Source: Deltaproteobacteria bacterium GWB2_55_19
GTDB taxonomy: Bacteria; Desulfobacterota; GWC2-55-46
Reading direction: 5' to 3'
NCBI GenBank assembly: GCA_001797465.1
Contig: MGPQ01000010.1
Coordinates: forward strand, 124,001-188,000
DNA: 64,000 nucleotides
Shown: positions 34,682-43,773 of the stretch, piece after piece
How the letters are laid out: every line of letters begins with the position of its first letter
Position numbering within the stretch: position 1 is the stretch's first letter
Position numbers and translations under genes: made by a program
The notes under the pieces: generated by a model
What the model saw: only the letters and a program-made list of their open reading frames with translations
The model's database searches: none
Told to the model about the DNA's origin: nothing

Positions 34682-35584
34682 TTACACCCGTTCGGGGTTT
34701 ACCTCAATCCGGAGTTTGAGGAGCTTATTTATATGCTCGGCGACGATGAACTTATTCGCGCCCCACTTCGGGGCGACGAGGTATTTAAGGGGCGCGTCGC
34801 CGGAGAGCCGGTGTATGACAATCGAGGGCGGGAGTATCCTCAAAAATTCTACCACGCAGTCGGCGTATTCATCAAGCGAGAGGGTCTTGACCTTGCCGTC
34901 CTCATACAGTTTGAGGAGGGGCGTGTCTTTGAGCACCTGGAGCTGATGGAATTTTACGCCCCATACGCGGGAGTCCCTGAGGAACCTGGCGGTTGCAAGC
35001 ACGTCTTCCCGCGTTTCATCGGGCAACCCTATGATGACGTGGGCGCAGACGTCGATACCGCTCCGGCGCGCCCTCTCGACCGCGTCCCTGAACTCAAAGG
35101 CGGTGTGCCCCCTGTTGATAGAGGCAAGGGTAGAGTCGTTCGCGGTCTGCAGGCCGAGTTCGAGCCAGAGGGGGCGTTCTTTTTTTATTTCGGATAAGAG
35201 GTCGAGGACTTCGTCATTGACGCAGTCGGGCCTTGTGGAGACGGCGAGAGCGACGACGTCGGGGTGGAGCGCCTCGCGATAGATATTTTTGAGGCGATCG
35301 ACGGATGCGTAGGTGTTGGAGTTTATCTGGAAGTAGGCGATGAACTTGTTCGCGTTGTAGCGTTTGCGGACCTTTGCCATGCCCGAGAGGAGCTGGCCTT
35401 TTATCTCCTCCCCGGAGTAGCTTAAGGGCACGATGGACTCTGAGTTGCAGTAGATGCATCCGCCCGCGCCCTTGGCCCCGTCCCTGTTGGGACAGGTGAA
35501 GCCGGCGTCGAGAGAGACCTTGAAGACCTTCTCCCCGAACCTGTCTTTGAGGAAGTCCGAGAGTGTAATAAAGGGTTTATCCAT
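34682..35584 (-). CDS. TIGR01212/YhcC-family radical SAM protein
   Basis: 300-aa radical SAM protein. The cluster ligands lie in 'CPNRDGAKGAGGCIYC', the spaced motif specific to the YhcC/TIGR01212 family. Downstream blocks are 'FIAYFQINSNTYA', 'LWLELGLQTAND' and 'HVIIGLPDET'. I start at 'MDKPFITLSDFL'; a longer reading frame overlaps the upstream gene. The family relates to oxygen-independent coproporphyrinogen oxidase-like proteins, but its substrate is unknown to me. Confidence 0.88.
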   Translation of the reverse strand: MDKPFITLSDFLKDRFGEKVFKVSLDAGFTCPNRDGAKGAGGCIYCNSESIVPLSYSGEEIKGQLLSGMAKVRKRYNANKFIAYFQINSNTYASVDRLKNIYREALHPDVVALAVSTRPDCVNDEVLDLLSEIKKERPLWLELGLQTANDSTLASINRGHTAFEFRDAVERARRSGIDVCAHVIIGLPDETREDVLATARFLRDSRVWGVKFHQLQVLKDTPLLKLYEDGKVKTLSLDEYADCVVEFLRILPPSIVIHRLSGDAPLKYLVAPKWGANKFIVAEHINKLLKLRIEVNPERV

Positions 35585-35600
35585 TATATATGCGCCAGCC

Positions 35601-36578
35601 TCAGCACCCGCCCCTGGGCCTCGACTCCTGGTAGAGCCTGCCTGGTTCTCTGTCCCTGTATTCGTAGATCCCGTTCGCAGGCCCATCCTGGTCCCGTCCT
35701 GTTAAGAAGACGAACTCCTGGCCTGAGAGCCTGAAGAACGTGGTTATCTCGCGCGCGCCTCGGCCGGGCCCGATGGAGAGGGGCAGGAACTCATCGAATG
35801 AAAGACTCTCGTCCTTTACGACAAAGACGCCGGAGACACAGCAGGCGGCCTCTCTGCCTTCGTCCGGCCATTGAGCGTTTATAAATAGAGGGCCCGTGCC
35901 TGTCCTCGGCCCATATAAGGCGATCCGGGGCCCCTTGTACGCGTCCGCATTATCGAGTTTTCGCCCGGGTCCGGGCGATTCGGCCCTGAGCCTTTCGAAC
36001 CGCTCTTTGAGGAACGTATCCGCCTTTTCCCTCAAGGCCGGGGCGATCCCCTTCTCTTCGTAGACCAGGGTCTCGAAGCCGTTCAACTTCGGGTAGGGTT
36101 TCCTGATGATGACGAAGTCTTCCGGAAGGGTTGAGGCTTCATCGGAGACGAGTTTTACCGTGACACGGTCGTCCCCGCACTTTTTATCGACGTTGTAATA
36201 GAACCCTTCGGTCTTGAAATCAACGAGCCTGAAGCCGCCTGCCGCGGTGTAGCCTCTGTCAGGCGCGTTCTCGATCGAGTCCTTGATATAATCGTAGTCT
36301 ATCCGGAAGATACCCGCGCCTTCAGGGGCCTTGCCGGCATTTTTTCTGTACTGCGCGCTCGAGCGGTCTCCGTGGAGGCTGTCTTTTTCAAGCCCTTCCT
36401 TAACGGCGCTCTCGATGAATATGCCGTCGTCGGTCCGCGACGCGACGAACTCGAAGACGAGCCTTTCGCCCTGCGTGACCGCGGGCTCGTTAACCGGGGG
36501 GTGTATCATCGATTTTATGTAGATGACCGCGCCTGCGAGGACGAATGTCGCCGCCATTATAAGGAGGTTTCTTTTCAT
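35601..36578 (-). CDS. Hypothetical membrane-anchored protein
   Basis: 325 aa with one N-terminal hydrophobic segment (about residues 4-22), probably an uncleaved signal anchor, and a long periplasmic domain rich in charged residues. I do not recognise a family. A paired cysteine occurs in 'EAACCVSG'. The start overlaps the stop of the 110-aa membrane protein gene by 4 nt, so the two are coupled. The C-terminal end ('RGGC') is Arg/Gly rich. Confidence 0.6.
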   Translation of the reverse strand: MKRNLLIMAATFVLAGAVIYIKSMIHPPVNEPAVTQGERLVFEFVASRTDDGIFIESAVKEGLEKDSLHGDRSSAQYRKNAGKAPEGAGIFRIDYDYIKDSIENAPDRGYTAAGGFRLVDFKTEGFYYNVDKKCGDDRVTVKLVSDEASTLPEDFVIIRKPYPKLNGFETLVYEEKGIAPALREKADTFLKERFERLRAESPGPGRKLDNADAYKGPRIALYGPRTGTGPLFINAQWPDEGREAACCVSGVFVVKDESLSFDEFLPLSIGPGRGAREITTFFRLSGQEFVFLTGRDQDGPANGIYEYRDREPGRLYQESRPRGGC

Positions 36579-36907
36579 AGCCCTTTTTTGAAGAGGAGCG
36601 GCTTTCTCCTCCCACGGTACAGCCAGGCGAGGAATACCCCGCTTGAGAGAAAGCCGATCAAGGAGAACGGGAAGAGGATGAGAAAGACGATGCCAAAGTC
36701 GCCCGAGAGGACCCCCAGCGTACCGAACTTGCCGTCGATGATAAGCGCGCAGGCTATTATGAGCCAGAGGACGAGCCCCCCGAAGAGGCCGCGGAGAAAT
36801 AGGTGGTCAATGGAGCCTCTCCTGACCTTTGTATCGAAGTAGAGGAAGAGGGGCGGCAGACCTGCGGCCGCGCCGAGGATGATTATGATCAGTATCCCGA
36901 TGAGCAT
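36575..36907 (-). CDS. Hypothetical small membrane protein
   Basis: 110 aa with three hydrophobic segments (about residues 3-23, 42-61 and 73-95) and a basic C-terminus ('YRGRRKPLLFKKG'). No family recognised. Coupled by overlap to the next gene. The two may form a membrane pair. Confidence 0.6.
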   Translation of the reverse strand: MLIGILIIIILGAAAGLPPLFLYFDTKVRRGSIDHLFLRGLFGGLVLWLIIACALIIDGKFGTLGVLSGDFGIVFLILFPFSLIGFLSSGVFLAWLYRGRRKPLLFKKGL

Positions 36908-36932
36908 TCTATTTTTTGTGCAGTGCTATGAA

Positions 36933-36953
36933 TTTTTGAAGGCTGTTCAAAAA
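36933..36953. terminator. Small perfect hairpin between rqcH and the membrane-protein pair
   Basis: TTTTTGAA-GGCTG-TTCAAAAA, an 8-bp perfect stem that is AT-rich. It could be a weak terminator after rqcH on the minus strand or the relic of a repeat end. Confidence 0.35.
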
Positions 36954-36973
36954 GCTTCAGACGCGCCGGCCTG

Positions 36974-38401
36974 CTAAACCTCCGCCTTCGGCCTTACCAT
37001 TATCGACTTATACTCCCTGACCGTAACCATTCCAGGTTTCGCGCCTCTTGGTTTTTTGACGTTTCGCGCTTCGGTGTATATCACCTCGACCTTGCCCGCT
37101 TCCCGCGCCTTTGAGTGATAGGCGCAGATGGCGGCGGCCTCCTCGATAGTCTTTTTGGTAAGCTCCTTAGACCGCCCCGCTGTCTTTATAAGTACATGCG
37201 AGCCGGGGATCTTCGCCGCGTGGAACCAGATGTCCTCGTCTTTCGCGTACTCCTTTACTATGAGGTCGTTGCCCGCGCCGGATTTGCCGCAGAGTATCTC
37301 GAAGCCATCGGTCGAGGCGTATTTTCTAATAGGGGTCGCCCGCTCTTCTTCCCTGGGAGCGGCGGCTACCTGCTCCTTTATATACCCTTCCTTCATAAGC
37401 TCGTCTCTAAGCTCAACGGCATCCTCTCTCGTTTCAATAGACTCCCATTCATACATGAGTGAGGCGAGGTACTCAAGCTCTTTTTCGACCCCGGGTATCC
37501 TATCCCTTAAGAGGGAAATGGCGGTCTTCGCCCTCTTCGCCCGCTTGAAGAGTTTTTCGAGGTTCTCCTTTGGCCCGAGTTTCTCGTCGAGCGATATTGT
37601 GATTTTTTCCGGCGGGTAGACCGTATAGTCGTCCGCCTCTATCTCCCTCATCCCGCGCTTGAGCTTGCCGTAGTTGGATGAGAGTATCTCGCCGAGTCTC
37701 TCGTATTGAAGCCCAACGCCCGCGCGGGACTCATCCCCTTTAAGGTTTTTGAGTTTGCGCCCCGCCTTTTTTTCAGCCTCGACTATTACGCGCCTCAATC
37801 GGTTTTTTTCGAGCGCGAGCGTTTCCTCGTTGATAAGCGCCGAGTAGTGCCTGTCCGCGGCTTCGTTCCATGTCTCTCCCTCTTTTTTTGCGGCATATTC
37901 TTCTTTCATGGGCGGAGCGGTGGGGAGGGGCGAGAGGGTCCTGCCGGGGCATACCTCGCGCGAAGAGCCCGGTCCGAAGTGCCTGAGCGCGTCCAGCACG
38001 ACATTCTCGGCGTCGCATAAGATGATGTTGCTCGATTTGCCGGTAAGCTCGGCTACGAGAACGAAGGCCGACCACTGCCCGTCTATTTTTTTAATGAGCT
38101 TAATGCGGACGATCCTCTCGCCCTTTGCCTGCTCAAAGGCCTCTATCCGGGCGTTCGTTATCCTGCTCCTTAAATACGCCGCGAACCTCGGGGGCGCCGC
38201 CGGGTTTGTGAACTCGCGGGCAGAGATGTGCATCCTTGAAAAAAGAGGGTGCGCGGAGATGACGAGGACCTCGGTCCTTCCCCTCGTATAGACCTTGAAT
38301 ACGATAGTCCTCTCGTCCGGCTCGTGTATCCTGGATACAACGCCGTCCTTCAATCCAACATTCAACTCTGTCGTTATTTTTTCAAGCAGTTTCGGCCCCA
38401 T
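36974..38401 (-). CDS. rqcH: NFACT/RqcH-family ribosome quality-control protein
   Basis: 475-aa homologue of Rqc2/NEMF/RqcH (also annotated FbpA). These bind stalled 50S subunits and recruit tRNA-Ala to add C-terminal alanine tails that mark truncated peptides for proteolysis. Order: NFACT-N (about 1-130), helix-hairpin-helix, long coiled coil (about 230-340), and NFACT-R with 'DIWFHAAKIPGSHVLIK' near residue 415. The N-terminus is 'MGPKLLEKITTELN'. A longer in-frame start exists, but this Met gives the expected length. With arfB at 62 kb, the window encodes two ribosome-rescue factors. Confidence 0.85.
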   Translation of the reverse strand: MGPKLLEKITTELNVGLKDGVVSRIHEPDERTIVFKVYTRGRTEVLVISAHPLFSRMHISAREFTNPAAPPRFAAYLRSRITNARIEAFEQAKGERIVRIKLIKKIDGQWSAFVLVAELTGKSSNIILCDAENVVLDALRHFGPGSSREVCPGRTLSPLPTAPPMKEEYAAKKEGETWNEAADRHYSALINEETLALEKNRLRRVIVEAEKKAGRKLKNLKGDESRAGVGLQYERLGEILSSNYGKLKRGMREIEADDYTVYPPEKITISLDEKLGPKENLEKLFKRAKRAKTAISLLRDRIPGVEKELEYLASLMYEWESIETREDAVELRDELMKEGYIKEQVAAAPREEERATPIRKYASTDGFEILCGKSGAGNDLIVKEYAKDEDIWFHAAKIPGSHVLIKTAGRSKELTKKTIEEAAAICAYHSKAREAGKVEVIYTEARNVKKPRGAKPGMVTVREYKSIMVRPKAEV

Positions 38402-38544
38402 CGGTAAGGGATTATAGCATACAAGGGGAGGCCTCCGCGTGGAAAAAAAGAGAGCGCGCGGCCTCACCGGAGAGCGGTTTCAGCGAAAAAAACAGGGGAC
38501 CGATCCGGCTGATTTCAGGGCTTGTAGATTGGCGCAAAAAAAAC

Positions 38545-38571
38545 TTGACACAGGAATATTCCTGGTATAAT
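38545..38571 (+). promoter_or_regulatory. act operon promoter with a perfect palindrome in the spacer
   Basis: TTGACA (38545-38550), 15-bp spacer, TATAAT (38566-38571). The spacer is almost entirely the 14-bp perfect palindrome CAGGAATATTCCTG (38551-38564), a likely operator for a dimeric regulator. The short spacer would fit a regulator that reshapes the promoter. Confidence 0.7.
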
Positions 38572-38878
38572 ATCCCTCCACCGAGTTCCAATTTTTATAT
38601 TATTCATATTCCAGTCCCTGGCATTCTACGCTGTCCTTTTGAGAGAGTAACGGTGAAAACAAGGTGTGTTTTCACCTGTGGCATGGTCCGGTGCCTGCAA
38701 CCGCCAGTTGAATGTAAGACGGGTGCGCGGGACGTGCGAAAGAGTCTTTCCTTAAGAAACGGGCGGGCGCGAAGGCGGCTTTTACGGGCCGTGTAGCGCT
38801 TTGGAAGGGTCGGGCCGCCTGCAACAAAAAATCGCACCTGAGAAATAACAAAAACAAGGGCAGGGCGTTATCTCCTAA
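38572..38878 (+). other. Structured act-operon leader of about 300 nt
   Basis: No coding gene seen. A perfect 9-bp hairpin (GGTGAAAAC, 7-nt loop, GTTTTCACC) lies at 38652-38676. Further down, GGCGGC near 38775 can pair with GCCGCC near 38815, and CCTGCAAC occurs twice. It does not match a riboswitch class I know. It could be an attenuator, an ANTAR target or a regulatory RNA. Confidence 0.45.
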
Positions 38879-39385
38879 ATGAAAAAGCTCATTTTATACG
38901 CCGTAGTCGGTGGCATCGCCTTTGTAATCGGCTATTTCGTCAACGACCAGTTCTTCTCCGACAGGGCCCCTGTCCAGCCTATCAACTTCAGCCACAAGAT
39001 ACACGCCGGCGACAACCAGATACCGTGCCAGTACTGCCACATCTACGCCGAGAGGTCGAGGGTCTCGGGCGTGCCGAACGTGAAGAGGTGCATGGGCTGT
39101 CATCAGATCATAAAGACCGATTCCCCTGAGATACAGAAGGTCGCCTCCTACTGGGACAAGAAGGAGCCGATACCGTGGGTGAAGGTATATAACCTCCCGG
39201 ACCACGTCTATTTCCCGCACAAGAGGCACGTGAGGGCGGGGGTAGACTGCAAGAACTGCCACGGCGACGTCGCCTCCATGGCGAGGATTGAGAAGGTGTC
39301 GTCCCTGCAGATGGGCTGGTGTCTTAGCTGTCATACGAAGAGAGAAGTCAAAAACGGGCACGACTGCTGGACCTGCCATAAGTAG
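38879..39385 (+). CDS. actA: Alternative complex III pentaheme cytochrome ActA
   Basis: 168-aa membrane-anchored multiheme cytochrome c. One N-terminal transmembrane helix (about residues 3-21) is followed by five CXXCH motifs at 50, 71, 124, 148 and 163 (CQYCH, CMGCH, CKNCH, CLSCH, CWTCH). ActA is the periplasmic electron-output side of alternative complex III, a quinol:electron-carrier oxidoreductase that replaces the bc1 complex. It is first in an operon with actB1, actB2, actC, actD, actE and actF. Confidence 0.88.
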   Translation: MKKLILYAVVGGIAFVIGYFVNDQFFSDRAPVQPINFSHKIHAGDNQIPCQYCHIYAERSRVSGVPNVKRCMGCHQIIKTDSPEIQKVASYWDKKEPIPWVKVYNLPDHVYFPHKRHVRAGVDCKNCHGDVASMARIEKVSSLQMGWCLSCHTKREVKNGHDCWTCHK

Positions 39386-39405
39386 CGATAGGAAGATATC
39401 GGGCT

Positions 39406-41649
39406 ATGAAACGTAGAGACTTTCTAAAATTTATCGGGATAGGCGGCGTTGGGGCCGGGGCCGGGTTCGTCCTCGGGAAGGTATCCAAGCCCCCGGGCGC
39501 GAAGCTCATCCCGTACCTGATCCCGCCCGAGGACATCATTCCGGGTGTCGCGACCTGGTATGCATCCGTCTGCACGCTCTGCGGCGCGGGGTGCGGCACG
39601 CTCGTCAGGGTCATGGAGGGGCGCGCGAAGAAGGTCGAGGGCAACCCCGGCCACCCGATCAACAGGGGCGGGCTCTGCGCCCTGGGGCAGTCGAGCGTAC
39701 AGGCCTTATATAACCCTGACAGGATTACGAAGCCTCTTAAGAGGAAGGGGCCGAGGGGTAGCGGCGAATACGCCGAGATAACCTGGGACGAGGCGTTAAA
39801 GACGCTCGCCGCGAACCTTATCGAGCTTAAATCAAAGAATGAGAGTGAAAAGTTCCACCTCCTCACCTCGCCCCTGGGCGGCACGATAGACAGGCTCGCC
39901 GGAGAGTTCGTCTCCGCCTTCGGCTCTTCTAACTACTCGCACTACGGGCTCTTCCAGAGGAAGAACCTCGCGTTCGCCAACCTCTCCACGATGGGCACGG
40001 CTTCCATCCCGCATTACGACATAGAGAACACAAAGTACCTCCTCTCCTTCGGGGCGGATTTTTCTTCCACCTGGGTATCCCCGGTAAACTACTCGAACGG
40101 CTACGGCAAGATGCGCCAGGGCACGGGCGAGAGGGGAAAGCTCGTGCAGGTGGAGCCGAGGCTCTCACTCACTGGGGCGAATGCGGATGAGTGGGTGCCG
40201 GCAAAGCCGGGGACTGAAGCGCTCCTCGCGCTCGCAATCGCGAATACGATTGTGGAAAAGGGCCTTGCAAGGGACGCTTCGGCGTGGAGGGGGGTTCTTT
40301 CCAGGTACAAGGCAAAGGACATGGCGTCCATCTGCGACGTACCCGTTGAAAGGATAGAGGCGATGGCCGTTGAGTTCGCCCGCACGAGGCCGTCCTTGGC
40401 GATAGCCGGCGACTCCGTCTCCTCTTACGAAAACGGCATATCCGGCGCCATAGCCGTGAACATATTGAACCAGGTCGCCGGGAACATCGGCGTCATCGGC
40501 GGCGTAATGCCTAACGGCGACGACCTCGGCAACGGAAAGAAAATCGACTTCGGCAGGAAGATATCCACGCTTATCTCAGCCGCGAACGCTGACAAAATAA
40601 AGACGCTCATCGTATACGGAGCGAACCCGGTATTCACGACCCCGAAGGCGGCCAGGCTCGAAGAGGCGCTCTCGAAGGTCCCGTTCATCGCGTCTTTTTC
40701 AAGCTTCATGGACGAGACGACCGCCCACGCGGACATCATACTCCCCGCGCACACTTCACTTGAGGACTGGGGAGACGACTTCCCGGACCCGGGCGTCGCG
40801 GCGCCTGTGGCCTCCATCATACAGCCCGTTGTCAGCCCGGTATTCGAAACGAAGTCATTAGGCGACATATTCATAGAGCTCGCCAGAGCCGTCGGCGGCA
40901 ATGTCGCCGGAAAGATAACTGCGCCGAACTTTGCCGAGTACCTGAAGGCCTCGTGGAAAGGGCTCTATTCCCGGAACCGCGAGATGGCCGCAGGGACCCT
41001 CGGCTTTGAGGATTTCTGGAACAAGGCGCTTCAGAGAGGCGGCTGGTGGGGCCCTTCAAGGAAGATGACAGCAACAGTTTCCGCCCGCGCAGGCGAACAC
41101 CTGACCGGCGCGCCGGCCAGATTTGAGGGCGAAGAGGCCCAGTACCCCTTTTATCTTATCCCCTACGCGCAGACCGCGTACATGGACGGCAGGGGCGCGA
41201 ACCTGCCCTGGCTCCAGGAGCTCCCGGACCCGATGACCTCGGTCGTATGGGGCACGTGGGTGGAGATAAACCCGAAGACCGCCGCCTCGCTCGGCCTCAA
41301 AGAAGGCGACATGGTGAACATCGAATCCCCCTTTGGCAAGATCAGCGCGCCGGTCTACCTGTATCCCGGCATAAGGCCCGATACCGTTGCCGTGCCGATC
41401 GGGCAGGGGCACAGCCACTACGGCAGGTACGCCAAGGGCAGGGGGGCGAACCCCATAGAAATACTCCCTTATAAGGAAGACCCTCTTTCCGGGGAGGCCG
41501 CGCTCAATTCCACGCGCGTCCGCATAACCCGCGGGGCAACGGGCGAGCGGCTGGTAAAGATGGAGGGCTCGACAAAGGAGTTTGGCAGAGGCATCGTCCA
41601 GACCGTTTCTCCCTCTGAGTTCAAGAGGATGAAGAAGGAGGTAGTCTAG
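39406..41649 (+). CDS. actB: Alternative complex III subunit ActB1 (molybdopterin-oxidoreductase-like)
   Basis: 747-aa member of the complex-iron-sulfur-molybdoenzyme superfamily. A twin-arginine-like signal 'MKRRDFLKFIGIGG' sends it to the periplasm. Cysteines 56, 59, 63 and 91 (CX2CX3CX27C) form a complete N-terminal [4Fe-4S] site. In characterised ACIII the equivalent domain carries no molybdenum and is fused to the Fe-S domain. Here the Fe-S part is a separate gene 1 nt downstream. 'DEWVPAKPGTEALLALAIAN' and 'VPIGQGHSHYGRYA' are typical of the family. The context identifies it as an Act subunit rather than a true molybdoenzyme. Confidence 0.85.
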   Translation: MKRRDFLKFIGIGGVGAGAGFVLGKVSKPPGAKLIPYLIPPEDIIPGVATWYASVCTLCGAGCGTLVRVMEGRAKKVEGNPGHPINRGGLCALGQSSVQALYNPDRITKPLKRKGPRGSGEYAEITWDEALKTLAANLIELKSKNESEKFHLLTSPLGGTIDRLAGEFVSAFGSSNYSHYGLFQRKNLAFANLSTMGTASIPHYDIENTKYLLSFGADFSSTWVSPVNYSNGYGKMRQGTGERGKLVQVEPRLSLTGANADEWVPAKPGTEALLALAIANTIVEKGLARDASAWRGVLSRYKAKDMASICDVPVERIEAMAVEFARTRPSLAIAGDSVSSYENGISGAIAVNILNQVAGNIGVIGGVMPNGDDLGNGKKIDFGRKISTLISAANADKIKTLIVYGANPVFTTPKAARLEEALSKVPFIASFSSFMDETTAHADIILPAHTSLEDWGDDFPDPGVAAPVASIIQPVVSPVFETKSLGDIFIELARAVGGNVAGKITAPNFAEYLKASWKGLYSRNREMAAGTLGFEDFWNKALQRGGWWGPSRKMTATVSARAGEHLTGAPARFEGEEAQYPFYLIPYAQTAYMDGRGANLPWLQELPDPMTSVVWGTWVEINPKTAASLGLKEGDMVNIESPFGKISAPVYLYPGIRPDTVAVPIGQGHSHYGRYAKGRGANPIEILPYKEDPLSGEAALNSTRVRITRGATGERLVKMEGSTKEFGRGIVQTVSPSEFKRMKKEVV

Positions 41650-41650
41650 G

Positions 41651-42430
41651 GTGAGCGGATTATTGGAAAGGATAGCCGGGAAGCTCAGGTCCTACAGGGA
41701 GCCCGGATACTATACGAAACTCGACCACAAGTGGACGATGGTCATCGATCTGGATAAGTGCAACGGGTGCGAGGCGTGCGTCGTCGCCTGTTACGCGGAA
41801 AATAACCTCCCGGTAGTCGGCAGGGAGGAGTGTGAAAAGTCCAGGGCTTTCAGCTGGCTCCGCATAGAAAGATACGTCGAAGGCGAGTACCCGGACGTGA
41901 AGGTGAAGTTCATCCCGGTCATGTGCCAGCACTGCATGAAGGCGCCCTGTGAGACAGGTTGCCCCGTATACGCGACGTACCACAACCAGGACGGGTTGAA
42001 CGTCCAGGTATATAACAGGTGCGTGGGCACCTTCACATGCGCGACATACTGCACCTACGACGTGCGCCGTTTCAACTGGTTCACCTACAAGTGGCCAAAG
42101 CCGCTGGAGGCGCAGTTGAACCCCGACGTGTCGGTAAGAGAGATGGGCGTCATGGAGAAGTGCACCTTCTGCATACAGAGGATAAGGTCCGCGAAGGACA
42201 CGGCAAAGGACGAGTCGAGGCCCGTAAAGGACGGCGACATAAAACCCGCCTGCTCCCAGTCCTGCCCCACGGGCGCGATATACTTCGGGGACATTCAGGA
42301 CCCGGAGAGCGTAGTAGCTAAACTGGCTAAGAGCCCGAGGAGGTACAGGCTCCTTGAGGAGCTCAATGCCGATCCTTCGGTAATATACCTAAAAAGGGTA
42401 ATGGGCGATGGCACCTCATCACATGAGTGA
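41651..42430 (+). CDS. actB: Alternative complex III Fe-S subunit ActB2
   Basis: 259-aa ferredoxin-like subunit that chains electrons between the membrane quinol site and ActA. Four cysteine clusters are visible: 'CNGCEACVVAC' near residue 37, 'CQHCMKAPCETGCPV' near 95, 'CVGTFTCATYC' near 125, and 'CTFCIQR' with 'CSQSCPTGAIYFGD' toward the C-terminus. No signal peptide, so it would be exported with ActB1. GTG start with AAGGAGG upstream. This is the domain usually fused to ActB1. Confidence 0.88.
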   Translation: MSGLLERIAGKLRSYREPGYYTKLDHKWTMVIDLDKCNGCEACVVACYAENNLPVVGREECEKSRAFSWLRIERYVEGEYPDVKVKFIPVMCQHCMKAPCETGCPVYATYHNQDGLNVQVYNRCVGTFTCATYCTYDVRRFNWFTYKWPKPLEAQLNPDVSVREMGVMEKCTFCIQRIRSAKDTAKDESRPVKDGDIKPACSQSCPTGAIYFGDIQDPESVVAKLAKSPRRYRLLEELNADPSVIYLKRVMGDGTSSHE

Positions 42431-43772
42431 TAACCAGACCGGCGACGTGATCTCCTACAAAGAGGTCAACGACGACGTCGTAAGGACCATGACGGAGACC
42501 GGGAAGTGGTACTACATCGCGCTTGCCGGGGCGTTCTCGGGTTTCCTCGCCTTCTGGATACTCCCCTGGGCGTACCAGATATATAAAGGGCAGGGCGTCT
42601 CCGGGCTCAATACCCCGGACTTCTGGGGGATATACCTGACGAACTTCGTCTTCTGGATAGGCATAAGCCACTCAGGGACGCTCCTTTCAGCTATATTGTT
42701 CATCACCAAGACCCCGTGGCGGCGCTCCATCTATCGTAGCGCCGAGGCGATGACATTCTTTTCGGTTGCGACAGCCGCGGTCTTCATATTCGTCCACATG
42801 GGCAGGCCCTGGAACTTCTACTGGACCATGCCGTACCCGAACCAGAGGCAGTTGTGGCTTAACTTCCAGTCGCCGCTCATGTTCGACGTCTTCGCGATAA
42901 GCACCTATGCGACCTCATCCATGATATTCCTCTACTTCGGGTCGATACCCGACCTCGCCGCGGTCCGCGACAGGGTCACGGGCTGGAGGAAGCAGGTCTA
43001 CTCGGCGCTCGCGCTCGGCTGGAGGGGCACCGACTCCGAGTGGCACTGGCTCTTTAAGGCGTACACGTTCTTCGCGGTCTTCATAATACCGCTCGCCGTC
43101 TCCGTCCACTCGATCGTCTCATGGGACTTCGCGCTCTCGAAGGTGCCGGGGCTCGCCAAGACCATCTTCGCGCCTTACTTCGTCGTCGGCGCCATATACT
43201 CGGGCTCCGCCGGCATCGTCACCCTCATGATAATATTCAGGAAGGCGATGAAGATAGAGAAGTACATAACGCTCAACCACTTCGACAAGCTCGGGATGCT
43301 CCTCCTCGTCATGTCGCTCCTCTGGTCCTACATAAACGTCATAGAGGTCTTCACCGGCTGGTACGCCAACACCTCGGCGGAGAACGAGACGCTCGTCTAC
43401 CGCATGTTCACGACCCCGTACGCGTACATGTTCTGGCTGATGATAGTCACCAACACGCTACTCCCGCTCCTCTTCATATTCAAGAAGTGCAGGACCTCGA
43501 TTCTCGCCTGCCTCGTCGTTTCATTGGGCATAAACGTCGGCATGTGGCTTGAGAGGTACCTGATCCTCACGACGTCGCTCCCGAGGAAGTTCCTGCCGTA
43601 CATGTGGCACGATTACATCCCGAGCTGGGTCGAGATATCGATGACGCTCGGTTCGTTCTGCTTCTTCGCGATGCTCTTCCTCCTCTTCGTAAAGCTTTGG
43701 CCGAGTGTTTCGATATACGAGGTCAAGGAGGACATCGGCATCCCCATGAGGAAAGGGGGGGGGCACCATTAA
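42408..43772 (+). CDS. actC: Alternative complex III membrane subunit ActC (NrfD/PsrC-like)
   Basis: 454-aa integral membrane protein of the NrfD/PsrC family with about ten transmembrane helices. It carries the quinol-binding site next to the Fe-S subunit. Family blocks include 'FWIGISHSGTLLSAILF' and 'LAVSVHSIVSWDFA'. The start lies inside the end of actB2 (23-nt overlap), so it is tightly coupled. A paralogous membrane subunit, actF, closes the operon. Confidence 0.9.
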   Translation: MAPHHMSDNQTGDVISYKEVNDDVVRTMTETGKWYYIALAGAFSGFLAFWILPWAYQIYKGQGVSGLNTPDFWGIYLTNFVFWIGISHSGTLLSAILFITKTPWRRSIYRSAEAMTFFSVATAAVFIFVHMGRPWNFYWTMPYPNQRQLWLNFQSPLMFDVFAISTYATSSMIFLYFGSIPDLAAVRDRVTGWRKQVYSALALGWRGTDSEWHWLFKAYTFFAVFIIPLAVSVHSIVSWDFALSKVPGLAKTIFAPYFVVGAIYSGSAGIVTLMIIFRKAMKIEKYITLNHFDKLGMLLLVMSLLWSYINVIEVFTGWYANTSAENETLVYRMFTTPYAYMFWLMIVTNTLLPLLFIFKKCRTSILACLVVSLGINVGMWLERYLILTTSLPRKFLPYMWHDYIPSWVEISMTLGSFCFFAMLFLLFVKLWPSVSIYEVKEDIGIPMRKGGGHH

Positions 43773-43773
43773 T

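Noticed and set aside
38604-38837. Short antisense frames in the act leader
   Set aside because: No ribosome site and no protein-like pattern. The region looks like structured RNA.
38572-38878. Cobalamin or cyclic-di-GMP riboswitch before actA
   Set aside because: Neither the B12-box pattern nor the conserved GEMM core could be found.
39406-41649. Formate dehydrogenase or polysulfide reductase catalytic subunit
   Set aside because: The actA-F neighbours, including DUF3341 ActD and ActF, point to alternative complex III.
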